A DNA stretch of 23,997 bases from Pedobacter sp. (GTDB lineage: Bacteria > Bacteroidota > Bacteroidia > Sphingobacteriales > Sphingobacteriaceae): positions 1 through 23,997 of the forward strand of contig JAQBOT010000275.1 in assembly GCA_028287885.1 (NCBI GenBank), read 5' to 3'. The position numbers and the translations under genes were made by a program. How positions within the stretch are numbered: the stretch's first letter is position 1; each line of letters begins with the position of its first letter. Positions 14,203 to 23,997 of this stretch are shown piece after piece. The notes under the pieces were generated by a model that saw nothing but the letters and a program-made list of their open reading frames with translations, was not told the origin of the DNA and did no database searches.

Positions 14203-15390
14203 ATGGCAAAAGAAAAGTTTGACCGCAGCAAGCCGCACTTAAACATCGGCACCATCGGTCACGTTGACCACGGTAAAACAACTTTAACAGCAGCGATCAC
14301 TAAAGTGTTATCTGATGCTGGTTTATCTGAGGCGCGTTCATTTGAATCAATTGACTCTGCACCAGAGGAAAAAGAAAGAGGTATCACTATTAACACTGCA
14401 CATGTTGAGTATTCAACAGCCCTTCGTCACTATGCTCACGTTGACTGTCCAGGTCACGCGGATTACGTGAAGAACATGGTTACTGGTGCTGCACAAATGG
14501 ATGGAGCTATCATCGTAGTAGCTGCTACAGATGGTCCAATGCCACAAACTCGTGAGCACATTCTATTGGCTCGTCAGGTAGGTGTTCCTTCATTGGTTGT
14601 ATTCATGAATAAAGTGGATATGGTTGATGATCCTGAATTGCTTGAATTAGTAGAGATGGAAGTTCGTGAATTATTATCATTCTATGATTTCCCTGGTGAT
14701 GACATTCCTGTTATCCAAGGTTCTGCATTGGGTGGTTTGAACGGAGATCCAAAATGGGTTGGTAAAATTATGGAACTAATGGATGCTGTAGATAGCTACA
14801 TTCCAATTCCTCCACGTTTAACTGAGCTTCCATTCTTAATGCCTGTTGAAGATGTATTCTCGATCACTGGTCGTGGTACTGTTGCAACTGGTCGTATTGA
14901 GCGTGGTGTAATCAACTCTGGAGATCCAGTTGAGATCTTAGGTATGGGTGCTGAAAATCTTAAATCAACTGTTACAGGTGTTGAGATGTTCCGTAAGATC
15001 CTTGATTATGGTGAAGCAGGTGATAACGTAGGTCTATTGTTACGTGGTATTGAGAAAACTGATATCCGTCGTGGTATGGTTATCTGCAAACCAGGTTCAG
15101 TAACACCTCACACTGATTTCAACGCTGAGATCTATGTATTGTCAAAAGCAGAAGGTGGACGTCACACTCCATTCTTTAACAAATACCGTCCGCAATTCTA
15201 TTTCCGTACCACAGACGTTACTGGTGAGATTTCACTAGCTGAAGGAACTGAAATGGTTATGCCAGGTGATAACGTTACGATCACAGTTAAATTGATCAAC
15301 GCAATCGCAATGGAAAAAGGTCTTCGTTTCGCTATCCGTGAAGGTGGTAGAACTGTAGGAGCTGGTCAGGTAACTGAAATTTTAAAATAG
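14203..15390 (+). CDS. tuf: Translation elongation factor Tu
   Basis: EF-Tu brings aminoacyl-tRNA to the ribosomal A site using GTP. The 395-residue length is standard. Visible motifs are the P-loop GHVDHGKT (19-26), switch [14 protein letters not shown], the G3 motif DCPGHADY and the G4 motif NKVD, followed by domains 2 and 3 ending in the usual [12 protein letters not shown]. No SD precedes the ATG; the leader is A/T-rich, as expected for highly expressed genes in this phylum. Two weak hairpins lie in the 130-bp leader (around 14111-14139 and 14143-14158). The gene is probably transcribed with the four tRNAs upstream, because no terminator and no exact TAnnTTTG element were seen between. 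Confidence 0.99.
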   Translation: MAKEKFDRSKPHLNIGTIGHVDHGKTTLTAAITKVLSDAGLSEARSFESIDSAPEEKERGITINTAHVEYSTALRHYAHVDCPGHADYVKNMVTGAAQMDGAIIVVAATDGPMPQTREHILLARQVGVPSLVVFMNKVDMVDDPELLELVEMEVRELLSFYDFPGDDIPVIQGSALGGLNGDPKWVGKIMELMDAVDSYIPIPPRLTELPFLMPVEDVFSITGRGTVATGRIERGVINSGDPVEILGMGAENLKSTVTGVEMFRKILDYGEAGDNVGLLLRGIEKTDIRRGMVICKPGSVTPHTDFNAEIYVLSKAEGGRHTPFFNKYRPQFYFRTTDVTGEISLAEGTEMVMPGDNVTITVKLINAIAMEKGLRFAIREGGRTVGAGQVTEILK

Positions 15391-15417
15391 TATCAGGTTA
15401 ATATCTGATAACAATAA

Positions 15418-15470
15418 AGCTTAGTACTCAGTACGGCACATAATAGCCAGCTGAGTACTAAGTTCTTTTA
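15418..15470 (+). terminator. Hairpin between tuf and tRNA-Trp, possible partial terminator
   Basis: CTTAGTACTCAG (15420-15431) and CTGAGTACTAAG (15451-15462) are perfect 12-bp arms with a 19-nt loop. TTCTTTTAT follows, an interrupted T run. It could act as a leaky terminator lowering secE-nusG expression relative to tuf, or as a processing site 5' of tRNA-Trp. Confidence 0.55.
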
Positions 15471-15480
15471 TAATAACAAT

Positions 15481-15551
15481 ACGGGAATAGTTCAACGGTA
15501 GAATAGAGGTCTCCAAAACCTTTGATCAGGGTTCGAATCCTTGTTCCCGTG
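15481..15551 (+). tRNA. tRNA-Trp (anticodon CCA)
   Basis: ACGGGAA pairs with TTCCCGT. The anticodon loop CTCCAAA has anticodon CCA. The T arm has GGTTCGAATCC. The discriminator is G, normal for tRNA-Trp, and 3' CCA is not encoded. It ends 13 nt before secE, so the secE mRNA must be separated from it by processing if cotranscribed. A tRNA-Trp between tuf and secE is a common bacterial arrangement. Confidence 0.96.
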
Positions 15552-15564
15552 CAAATAAGAGAAT

Positions 15565-15756
15565 ATGGCTAAGGTAGTTCAGTTTGTAAAAGAATCGTAT
15601 GAAGAAATGACCCAGAAGGTTACCTGGCCGACATGGGGGGAATTGCAAAATTCTGCAGTGTTGGTGTTGGTAGCTTCATTGATAATTGCAATCGTAATCT
15701 TTGCAATGGATAAGGGCTCGACTTTTGTGCTTGATACATTTTATAAATCACTTTAA
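15565..15756 (+). CDS. secE: Preprotein translocase subunit SecE
   Basis: This 63-residue inner-membrane protein clamps SecY in the SecYEG export channel. It is the short single-span form: an amphipathic cytoplasmic helix (FVKESYEEMTQKVTWPTWGE) with the conserved KVTWPT motif, then one membrane span (about 30-48, AVLVLVASLIIAIVIFAM). It lies between tRNA-Trp and nusG (14-bp gap), the usual secE-nusG order. Confidence 0.97.
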   Translation: MAKVVQFVKESYEEMTQKVTWPTWGELQNSAVLVLVASLIIAIVIFAMDKGSTFVLDTFYKSL

Positions 15757-15770
15757 TATTATATAGCTAA

Positions 15771-16313
15771 ATGGACGATCAGTTAAAATGGTATGTAGTT
15801 AGGGCTGTTAGTGGAAAAGAGAAAAAGGTAAAACAATACATCGATTCTGAAATTAGTCGTTTAGGTTTTTCTCACTTAGTTCCGCAGGTACTAATCCCGA
15901 TGGAAAAGTACTACCAAATGAAGGAAGGTAAGAAAATTGCTAAAGAGCGTAACTTTTATCCTGGATACGTTTTAATTGAAGCCAATCTTGACGGTGAACT
16001 TGAACACATTATTAAAGGTGTGAACAGTGTTATTGGATTTCTAGGCGATAAGGGTGGGAATCCGGTTCCAATGCGTCAGGCAGAAGTTAACCGAATTTTA
16101 GGTAAAGTTGACGAGATGTCACAACAAAGCGAAATGATGAACGTTGCTTTCTTTGTTGGTGAAAACATCAAAGTAATGGATGGCCCATTCAATGGGTTTA
16201 CAGGCGTTATTGAAGAAGTTAACGAAGAGAAAAAGAAACTAAAAGTTATGGTTAAGATCTTCGGTCGTAAGACTCCTCTGGAACTTAACTACATGCAGGT
16301 AGAGAAAGAATAA
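15771..16313 (+). CDS. nusG: Transcription termination/antitermination factor NusG
   Basis: NusG binds the clamp of RNA polymerase, affects pausing, and links transcription to Rho or the ribosome. The 180-residue protein has the N-terminal NGN domain (KWYVVRAVSGKEKKVKQYI, then RNFYPGYVLIEA) and a C-terminal KOW domain (FVGENIKVMDGPFNGFTGVIEEV). The length is standard. It starts 14 bp after secE and ends 87 bp before rplK. That gap holds a weak hairpin (AATGTT/AACATT, 16345-16365) and a near-match to a -7 element (TAACATTG at 16367), so rplK may have some promoter of its own. Confidence 0.97.
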   Translation: MDDQLKWYVVRAVSGKEKKVKQYIDSEISRLGFSHLVPQVLIPMEKYYQMKEGKKIAKERNFYPGYVLIEANLDGELEHIIKGVNSVIGFLGDKGGNPVPMRQAEVNRILGKVDEMSQQSEMMNVAFFVGENIKVMDGPFNGFTGVIEEVNEEKKKLKVMVKIFGRKTPLELNYMQVEKE

Positions 16314-16400
16314 TCAGGCAACTGATCATTATATAAAAATCTTAAATGTTACTGCTTCCAACATTATAACATTGAGTATTACAAATTAACAAAACAGAAA

Positions 16401-16844
16401 ATGGCAAAAGAAGTCAGTGCACTTGTTAAATTACAAATCAAGGGTGGAGCTGCAAATCCTTCGCCACCGGTAGGACCTGCGTTAGGTGCTAAAGGGGTGA
16501 ACATCATGGAATTTTGCAAGCAATTCAATGCGCGTACCCAAGATAAGCCAGGTAAAGTATTACCAGTTGTAATTACTGTTTATGCTGACAAGTCTTTCGA
16601 ATTTATCATCAAAACCCCTCCGGTTGCTATCCAGTTAAAGGATGCGACTAAATTAACGAGTGGTTCTGCTGAGCCCAACCGTAAGAAAGTTGGTTCGGTG
16701 ACTTGGGATCAGGTTAAGTCGATTGCTGAAGATAAGATGACAGATTTAAATGCATTTACTATCGAATCTGCAATGAGTATGGTTGCAGGTACAGCACGCA
16801 GTATGGGAATTACCGTTAGCGGTGATGCACCCTGGACAAATTAA
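16401..16844 (+). CDS. rplK: 50S ribosomal protein uL11
   Basis: This 147-residue protein of the GTPase-associated centre binds 23S rRNA at the L7/L12 stalk base. The conserved N-terminus is clear ([36 protein letters not shown]), as is the C-terminal rRNA-binding domain ending [19 protein letters not shown]. It heads rplK-rplA-rplJ-rplL. In many bacteria L1 represses this mRNA through a site in the leader, but no such site could be identified here. Confidence 0.98.
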   Translation: MAKEVSALVKLQIKGGAANPSPPVGPALGAKGVNIMEFCKQFNARTQDKPGKVLPVVITVYADKSFEFIIKTPPVAIQLKDATKLTSGSAEPNRKKVGSVTWDQVKSIAEDKMTDLNAFTIESAMSMVAGTARSMGITVSGDAPWTN

Positions 16845-16867
16845 TTAACAATAAACAGTTTACAACA

Positions 16868-17566
16868 GTGGCTAAATTAACAAAAAATCAAAAAAAGGCA
16901 CATGCTAAACTAGAGGCTGGTAAGACGTATTCTTTACAGGATGCGGCTGCACTGGTTAAAGAAATCACTACAACTAAATTTGATGCTTCGGTTGATATCG
17001 ACGTAGCATTAGGTGTAGACCCACGTAAAGCCAATCAAATGGTACGTGGTATTGCGACTTTACCGCACGGTACAGGTAAAACTGTTCGTGTGTTAGTTCT
17101 TTGTAATCCTGATAAGGAAGAAGAAGCTAAAGCGGCAGGAGCAGATTTCGTAGGTTTAGACGAATATGTAGCCAAGATTGAAGGTGGATGGACAGATGTT
17201 GACATTATTATCACTACTCCTGCGTGTATGGCAAAAGTAGGTAAGCTGGGCCGCGTTTTAGGTCCACGTAACCTTATGCCAAACCCAAAATCAGGTACTG
17301 TAACCAACGATGTTGGTAAAGCAGTTAATGAGGTTAAAGCAGGTAAGATTGATTTTAAGGTTGACAAAACTGGTATCATACACGCTTCAATAGGAAAAGC
17401 ATCATTTCCAGCAGAAAAGATATATGAAAACGCAATGGAAGTACTTCAGGTAATTTCAAAGCTAAAACCATCATCTGCAAAAGGAACTTATTTTAAGAGC
17501 ATTCATGTTTCTTCTACTATGAGTCCTGGAATTGCAATTGAAACTAAATCAGTAGCGGGGATCTAA
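16868..17566 (+). CDS. rplA: 50S ribosomal protein uL1
   Basis: This 232-residue protein forms the L1 stalk, which helps release deacylated tRNA. Diagnostic segments are [38 protein letters not shown] and [19 protein letters not shown]. It starts with GTG at 16868, 23 bp after rplK; no ATG gives a normal N-terminus ([10 protein letters not shown]). It ends 2 bp before rplJ, suggesting coupled translation. Confidence 0.98.
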   Translation: MAKLTKNQKKAHAKLEAGKTYSLQDAAALVKEITTTKFDASVDIDVALGVDPRKANQMVRGIATLPHGTGKTVRVLVLCNPDKEEEAKAAGADFVGLDEYVAKIEGGWTDVDIIITTPACMAKVGKLGRVLGPRNLMPNPKSGTVTNDVGKAVNEVKAGKIDFKVDKTGIIHASIGKASFPAEKIYENAMEVLQVISKLKPSSAKGTYFKSIHVSSTMSPGIAIETKSVAGI

Positions 17567-17568
17567 TT

Positions 17569-18090
17569 ATGAACAGAGAAGAAAAACACGAACTAGTTTT
17601 AGCTCTTCAAGAGAAAATGCAGGAGTTTGGCAATTTTTATATTGCTGATACATCTAGCTTATCTGTTGCAAAAGTGAATAATATCCGTCGCAAATGCTTT
17701 GAGACAGGAATCGAGATGCAAGTTGCTAAAAATTCATTAATCAGAAAAGCGATTGAAGGATTAGAAGGCGATTCATCTGAAATCTATCCGGCGTTAAAAG
17801 GTCAATCGGCTTTGTTGTTCTCTACAGTAGGTAATGCACCAGCTAAGCTGATCAAAGCCTTAAGAAAAGGAACTGATAAGCCGGTATTAAAAGCAGCTTA
17901 TATTGATTCTTCAATATATGTTGGTGATGATAACCTTGATGCATTGGTTAACTTGAAATCAAGAGAAGAACTTATCGGAGGCATTATTGGATTATTACAG
18001 TCACCTGCTAAAAATGTTATTTCAGCATTACAATCAGGCGGTGGCATTATTGCAGGAATTGTTAAAACTCTTCAAGAAAGAGAAGGTTAA
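17569..18090 (+). CDS. rplJ: 50S ribosomal protein uL10
   Basis: This 173-residue protein is the base of the L7/L12 stalk. The N-terminal domain binds 23S rRNA (FGNFYIADTSSLSVAKVNNI, then MQVAKNSLIRKAIEG), and the C-terminal helix (about 150-173, ISALQSGGGIIAGIVKTLQE) carries the L7/L12 dimers. It starts 2 bp after rplA. A 63-bp AT-rich gap with no hairpin separates it from rplL. Confidence 0.97.
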   Translation: MNREEKHELVLALQEKMQEFGNFYIADTSSLSVAKVNNIRRKCFETGIEMQVAKNSLIRKAIEGLEGDSSEIYPALKGQSALLFSTVGNAPAKLIKALRKGTDKPVLKAAYIDSSIYVGDDNLDALVNLKSREELIGGIIGLLQSPAKNVISALQSGGGIIAGIVKTLQEREG

Positions 18091-18153
18091 GAACACCTTA
18101 AAAGTTCATATTTAATATAATTATTTTACGTAAAAATTTTAAAATCTATAAAA

Positions 18154-18528
18154 ATGGCAGATTTAAAAGCGTTTGCTGAGCAATTGGTAAACTTAACAGT
18201 TAAAGAAGTTAACGAATTAGCTCAAATCTTGAAAGACGAGTATGGTATTGAACCAGCTGCTGCTGCAGTTGCTGTTGCTGGCCCTGCTTCTGATGCTGCT
18301 CCTGTAGCTGAAGAAAAAACTACTTTTGATGTAATATTGAAAGAAGCTGGTGGTGCTAAATTAGCAGTTGTTAAATTGGTAAAAGACTTAACTGGTTTAG
18401 GTTTGAAAGAGGCTAAAGACTTAGTTGACGGTGCACCTAAAGAATTGAAAACTGGTGTTTCTAAAGACGAAGCTGAAGCTTTGAAAAAACAATTAGAAGA
18501 AGCTGGAGCTGTAGTTGAAGTTAAGTAA
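18154..18528 (+). CDS. rplL: 50S ribosomal protein bL12 (L7/L12)
   Basis: This 124-residue acidic stalk protein is present in several copies per ribosome and recruits GTPase factors. It has the N-terminal dimerisation helix ([23 protein letters not shown]), an Ala-rich hinge (about 35-52) and the C-terminal factor-binding domain ([36 protein letters not shown]). A perfect hairpin after the gene probably helps to raise its level relative to rpoB. Confidence 0.98.
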   Translation: MADLKAFAEQLVNLTVKEVNELAQILKDEYGIEPAAAAVAVAGPASDAAPVAEEKTTFDVILKEAGGAKLAVVKLVKDLTGLGLKEAKDLVDGAPKELKTGVSKDEAEALKKQLEEAGAVVEVK

Positions 18529-18555
18529 TAACTTAACTCAATAGCAACTTTATCC

Positions 18556-18585
18556 ATAGACTCCGACTGTATAGTCGGAGTCTAT
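18556..18585 (+). promoter_or_regulatory. Perfect hairpin between rplL and rpoB, attenuator or processing site
   Basis: ATAGACTCCGACT (18556-18568) and AGTCGGAGTCTAT (18573-18585) pair over 13 bp around a GTAT loop. ACCTGTTTA follows, so there is no T run and it is not a standard terminator. The same gap in E. coli holds an attenuator and an RNase III site, which makes a similar role likely here. Confidence 0.6.
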
Positions 18586-18682
18586 ACCTGTTTATAAACT
18601 TTTCATTTGGCTTGGTTGATGAAAATGTATAGCGGAAAACCAAACAAATAGTTTATTCTTAAAGTAAATTAACTTTAGTCCA

Positions 18683-21600
18683 TTGGCAAATAAAGTCGAC
18701 CAAAGAGTAAATTTTGCACGTAGTAAGCATATTATAGATTATCCTGATTTTCTAGATGTGCAGTTGCAATCATTCAGAGAATTTTTTCAGATAGAAACCA
18801 CATCAGACAACCGTCACACTGAAGGCTTGTTTAAGGTTTTTGCTGAGAACTTTCCAATCACAGATTCAAGAAACATCTTCGTTTTAGAATTTCTTGATTA
18901 TTTTATTGACCCACCTCGTTACGACATACCTGAGTGTATTGATCGTGGGTTGACTTATAGTGTTCCGTTGAAAGCGAAATTAAAGCTTTCTTGTAATGAC
19001 GCGGAGCACGAAGATTTTGAGACCATTATCCAGGATGTGTATTTGGGAACTATTCCTTATATGACTCCTAAAGGTACATTCGTGATTAACGGCGCAGAGC
19101 GTGTAATTGTTTCTCAATTACACAGGTCTCCAGGTGTGTTCTTCGGCCAAAGCCGTCACACCAACGGAACCAAGCTTTATTCTGCCCGTGTAATTCCTTT
19201 TAAAGGATCTTGGATCGAATTTGCTACTGACGTAAACAACGTCATGTATGCGTATATCGATCGTAAGAAAAAATTCCCGGTTACCACATTATTGCGTGCA
19301 ATTGGTTATGACTCGGATAAAGACATCTTAGAACTGTTTGATCTTGCTGACGAAGTAAAAGTTAGTAAATCTGGTTTGAAGAAATACATCGGACGTAAAC
19401 TTGCTGCAAGGGTTTTAAGAAAATGGGTTGAAGATTTTGTTGATGAAGATACCGGTGAGGTAGTTTCTATAGATCGTAACGAAGTTATCTTAGACAGGGA
19501 TACTGTTTTAGAAGATGAGCACATAGATATGATCATCGATGCTGGCGTAAAAACGATCATCTTGTCAAAAGAAGACGGCGCTAGTCAGGCGGATTATACC
19601 ATTATATATAATACTTTACAAAAAGATACTTCCAACTCTGAGAAGGAAGCTGTTGAAAACATCTATCGTGCTTTGCGTAACGCAGAACCACCTGATGAGG
19701 AAACTGCAAGAGGTATCATTGAGCGTTTGTTCTTCTCAGATAAACGTTATGACTTGGGAGATGTTGGTCGTTACCGCATCAACCGTAAGTTGAAAATGGA
19801 TACCCCGGATCACGTGAAGGTGTTAACAAAAGCAGATATTATTGCGATTGTTAAATATCTTATCAAATTGATCAACTCTAAAGAAGAAGTGGATGATATT
19901 GATCACTTGTCGAACCGTCGTGTTCGTACAGTAGGTGAGCAATTGTACGCTCAATTTGGTGTTGGTTTAGCTCGTATGGCACGTACTATCCGTGAACGTA
20001 TGAACATCCGCGATAATGAGGTGTTTACGCCAACAGATTTGATTAATGCCCGTACTTTATCGTCGGTTATTAACTCATTCTTTGGTACGAACCAGTTGTC
20101 ACAATTTATGGATCAAACCAATCCATTGGCCGAGATTACGCACAAACGTCGTTTGTCAGCCTTAGGCCCAGGTGGTTTATCCCGTGAGCGTGCAGGTTTT
20201 GAGGTGCGTGACGTTCACTACACTCACTACGGCCGTTTATGTACAATTGAGACCCCAGAGGGACCAAACATTGGTTTGATTTCATCATTGTGTGTTCACG
20301 CAAAAATCAATAACTTAGGTTTCATTGAAACTCCATACAAGAAAGTTGTTGACGGTGTAGTTTCAGTTGATGAGCCTGTTATTTATCTTTCTGCTGAAGA
20401 TGAGGATGGAAAAACCATCGCGCAAGCAAATGCAGAATACGATGAGAAAGGTAACTTTACTACGGCACGTGTTAAAGCACGTTACGAAGGTGACTTCCCG
20501 GTTATTGAGCCTGAGAAATTAGACTTAATGGACGTTGCTCCGAATCAGATTACTTCTATTGCGGCTTCTTTGATTCCGTTCTTAGAGCATGATGATGCGA
20601 ACAGGGCTTTGATGGGATCCAACATGCAACGTCAGGCCGTACCATTGTTACGTCCTGAGGCACCGATTGTAGGTACAGGTTTGGAAGGCCGCGTTGCTCG
20701 TGACTCAAGAACTTTGATCAACGCAGAAGGTGACGGTGTTGTTGAATACGTTGATGCCAATGAAATCACAATTAAGTATATCAGAAACGATGCAGATCGT
20801 TTGGTATCTTTTGAAGGTGATAGCAAAACATATAGATTAATCAAGTTCAAAAAAACCAACCAGAATACTTGTATTAACTTAAAGCCAATCGTTAAGAAAG
20901 GTCAGAAAGTTGTAAAAGGACAGGTACTTTGTGAAGGTTATGCTACTGAAAATGGTGAGCTGGCATTAGGAAGAAACTTGAAAGTTGCTTTCATGCCTTG
21001 GCAAGGATATAACTTTGAGGATGCGATTGTTATTAACGAGCGTATTGTTAGAGACGATATCTTTACCTCTTTACACATTGAAGAATTTGAACTTGAAGTT
21101 CGTGATACAAAACGTGGTGAAGAGGAGTTAACTCCAGATATCCCTAACGTGTCTGAAGAAGCGACCAGAGATTTAGATGAAAATGGTATCATTCGCATCG
21201 GTGCTGAAGTTAAAGAAGGCGATATCCTTATTGGTAAAATTACACCAAAAGGTGAGTCTGATCCTTCTCCGGAAGAGAAACTACTTCGTGCGATTTTTGG
21301 AGATAAAGCAGGTGATGTGAAAGATGCATCTCTGAAAACACCTCCATCAATTAAAGGTGTTGTTATTGATACTAAATTGTTCTCAAGAGCTAAGAAAACT
21401 ACAAAAGCTGAGGAAAAATCAGCAATTGAGAAATTAGATAAGAGATACAATCTGGCTACTACAAACTTGAAAAATGAGCTTGTAGATAAACTGTTCCAAA
21501 TTGTAAACGGTAAAACATCACAAGGTGTGTTTAACGTTTATAAGGAATTGCTGTTCCCTAAAGGAGCTAAGTTTACGCAGAAAAGTTTAGCTGATCTTGA

Positions 21601-22486
21601 ATTTGCGCACATCAATCCATACAAATGGACAACTGATGAAGACAAGAATGACCAGATCAAATTGCTTATCCATAACTATGGTATTCGTGTAAATGAAGAA
21701 CTTGGTGCGTACAAACGTGATAAATTTGCCATCAGTGTTGGTGATGAATTGCCTTCAGGTATTGTACAAATGGCGAAAGTTTATGTAGCTAAGAAACGTA
21801 AATTAAAAGTAGGTGATAAGATGGCAGGTCGTCACGGTAATAAGGGTATTGTTGCCCGTATCGTTCGTGATGAAGATATGCCGTTCCTTGAAGATGGAAC
21901 ACCAGTTGATATCGTGTTAAACCCATTGGGTGTGCCTTCACGTATGAACTTGGGTCAGATCTATGAAACTGTATTGGCTTGGGCAGGTAAAGAATTGGGT
22001 GTTAAATTTGCGACTCCTATTTTCGATGGTGCTAAGCTTGATGAAGTTGAAGAGTGGATCGCTAAAGCAGGTGTACCAAAATCAGGTAGAACATACTTGT
22101 ATAATGGTTTAACAGGTGAGCGTTTTGACCAACCGACTACAGTAGGTATTATTTATATGCTGAAACTGGGTCACATGGTTGATGATAAGATGCACGCCCG
22201 TTCAATCGGACCATACTCATTGATTACACAACAGCCATTGGGTGGTAAAGCTCAATTTGGTGGTCAGCGTTTTGGTGAGATGGAGGTTTGGGCATTGGAG
22301 GCATTCGGTGCTGCCAATATCCTTCAAGAAATCTTAACCGTAAAATCTGATGATGTAATCGGTAGAGCAAAAACCTATGAAGCCATTGTAAAAGGAGAGA
22401 ACCTCCCTACACCTGGTGTACCAGAATCATTTAATGTATTGGTACATGAGTTACGTGGATTAGGTTTAGATATTACGTTAGACTAA
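18683..22486 (+). CDS. rpoB: DNA-directed RNA polymerase subunit beta
   Basis: The 1267-residue beta subunit has normal length for Bacteroidota. The rifampicin region is intact ([20 protein letters not shown], then [20 protein letters not shown]), with Asp477, His487 and Ser492 matching E. coli 516, 526 and 531; all are the wild-type sensitive residues. Other landmarks are [11 protein letters not shown], the [12 protein letters not shown] motif and the C-terminal [21 protein letters not shown], which interacts with beta-prime. The start is TTG at 18683 ([15 protein letters not shown]): an in-frame stop at 18665 and no ATG nearby rule out a normal start. No SD is seen. The 154-bp gap upstream holds the perfect hairpin after rplL, and rpoC follows after 73 bp with another hairpin between. 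Confidence 0.99.
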   Translation: MANKVDQRVNFARSKHIIDYPDFLDVQLQSFREFFQIETTSDNRHTEGLFKVFAENFPITDSRNIFVLEFLDYFIDPPRYDIPECIDRGLTYSVPLKAKLKLSCNDAEHEDFETIIQDVYLGTIPYMTPKGTFVINGAERVIVSQLHRSPGVFFGQSRHTNGTKLYSARVIPFKGSWIEFATDVNNVMYAYIDRKKKFPVTTLLRAIGYDSDKDILELFDLADEVKVSKSGLKKYIGRKLAARVLRKWVEDFVDEDTGEVVSIDRNEVILDRDTVLEDEHIDMIIDAGVKTIILSKEDGASQADYTIIYNTLQKDTSNSEKEAVENIYRALRNAEPPDEETARGIIERLFFSDKRYDLGDVGRYRINRKLKMDTPDHVKVLTKADIIAIVKYLIKLINSKEEVDDIDHLSNRRVRTVGEQLYAQFGVGLARMARTIRERMNIRDNEVFTPTDLINARTLSSVINSFFGTNQLSQFMDQTNPLAEITHKRRLSALGPGGLSRERAGFEVRDVHYTHYGRLCTIETPEGPNIGLISSLCVHAKINNLGFIETPYKKVVDGVVSVDEPVIYLSAEDEDGKTIAQANAEYDEKGNFTTARVKARYEGDFPVIEPEKLDLMDVAPNQITSIAASLIPFLEHDDANRALMGSNMQRQAVPLLRPEAPIVGTGLEGRVARDSRTLINAEGDGVVEYVDANEITIKYIRNDADRLVSFEGDSKTYRLIKFKKTNQNTCINLKPIVKKGQKVVKGQVLCEGYATENGELALGRNLKVAFMPWQGYNFEDAIVINERIVRDDIFTSLHIEEFELEVRDTKRGEEELTPDIPNVSEEATRDLDENGIIRIGAEVKEGDILIGKITPKGESDPSPEEKLLRAIFGDKAGDVKDASLKTPPSIKGVVIDTKLFSRAKKTTKAEEKSAIEKLDKRYNLATTNLKNELVDKLFQIVNGKTSQGVFNVYKELLFPKGAKFTQKSLADLEFAHINPYKWTTDEDKNDQIKLLIHNYGIRVNEELGAYKRDKFAISVGDELPSGIVQMAKVYVAKKRKLKVGDKMAGRHGNKGIVARIVRDEDMPFLEDGTPVDIVLNPLGVPSRMNLGQIYETVLAWAGKELGVKFATPIFDGAKLDEVEEWIAKAGVPKSGRTYLYNGLTGERFDQPTTVGIIYMLKLGHMVDDKMHARSIGPYSLITQQPLGGKAQFGGQRFGEMEVWALEAFGAANILQEILTVKSDDVIGRAKTYEAIVKGENLPTPGVPESFNVLVHELRGLGLDITLD

Positions 22487-22503
22487 AAGTTTTAAGTAAA
22501 GAG

Positions 22504-22530
22504 CGGTACGCCTGAATGGCGTACCGTTTT
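22504..22530 (+). terminator. Hairpin between rpoB and rpoC, likely partial terminator or processing site
   Basis: CGGTACGCC (22504-22512) and GGCGTACCG (22518-22526) pair perfectly around TGAAT, and only four T residues follow before AAAC. Full termination is unlikely because rpoC lies 30 bp further on and no separate promoter was seen. Confidence 0.55.
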
Positions 22531-22532
22531 AA

Positions 22533-23997
<1,465 letters not shown>

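Noticed and set aside
16314..16400. L1-binding autoregulatory site in the rplK leader
   Set aside because: Only a 6-bp stem (AATGTT/AACATT) with a nine-base loop is visible; the asymmetric loop motif of known L1 sites could not be shown.
18670..18677. TAACTTTA as an rpoB promoter
   Set aside because: It deviates from TAnnTTTG, has no TTG at -33, and would start the RNA at the start codon itself; cotranscription with rplL is simpler.
20938..21450. 170-residue open frame on the minus strand
   Set aside because: It lies wholly inside rpoB, is Ser-rich as expected from antisense of this codon usage, and shows no family motif.

Overview
The window is a piece of a Bacteroidota chromosome, most likely from the Sphingobacteriaceae (Pedobacter or a close relative). 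The evidence is a TonB-dependent receptor of the Bacteroidota type, a 7TM-DISM hybrid histidine kinase, promoter elements of the phylum's TAnnTTTG type, the near absence of Shine-Dalgarno (SD) sequences, and the block rpsU - tyrosine recombinase - raiA - tRNAs - tuf - tRNA-Trp - secE - nusG - rplKAJL - rpoBC. Genus assignment is from general resemblance only; no 16S gene is present.

Region 1 (1-6476), envelope and sensing: the 3' part of a TonB-dependent outer-membrane receptor, a putative beta-helix lipoprotein with its own promoter region, and a hybrid sensor kinase. An array of 11-bp repeats lies between receptor and lipoprotein, placed as an OmpR/PhoB-type activator site would be. Region 2 (6478-11061), metabolism: a convergent two-domain acyltransferase resembling ornithine/glycine lipid synthases (OlsF type), then a membrane-anchored helix-hairpin-helix protein coupled to adenine phosphoribosyltransferase (apt), then an acyl-CoA dehydrogenase preceded by a large concentric dyad. 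Region 3 (11111-11956): a small exported heavy-metal-binding-domain protein and a 321-bp gap rich in inverted repeats, ending in the rpsU promoter.

Region 4 (11957-13605), ribosome-associated genes: rpsU (bS21), a Xer-like recombinase and the hibernation factor raiA. rpsU and raiA both carry strong SD sequences, unlike every other gene inspected here. In this phylum bS21 helps to hide the anti-SD, so the SDs suggest feedback from ribosome composition. Region 5 (13616-23997), core gene-expression block: a promoter with both elements drives tRNA-Thr, -Tyr, -Gly, -Thr and perhaps tuf; then tRNA-Trp, secE, nusG, four ribosomal protein genes, rpoB and the first 479 codons of rpoC. Perfect hairpins after tuf, between rplL and rpoB, and between rpoB and rpoC may set relative expression.

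No rRNA gene, CRISPR array, insertion sequence or prophage was seen. The strongest leads for new biology are the SD-bearing rpsU/raiA pair with the dyads upstream of rpsU, the 11-bp repeat array, and the concentric dyad before the acyl-CoA dehydrogenase.
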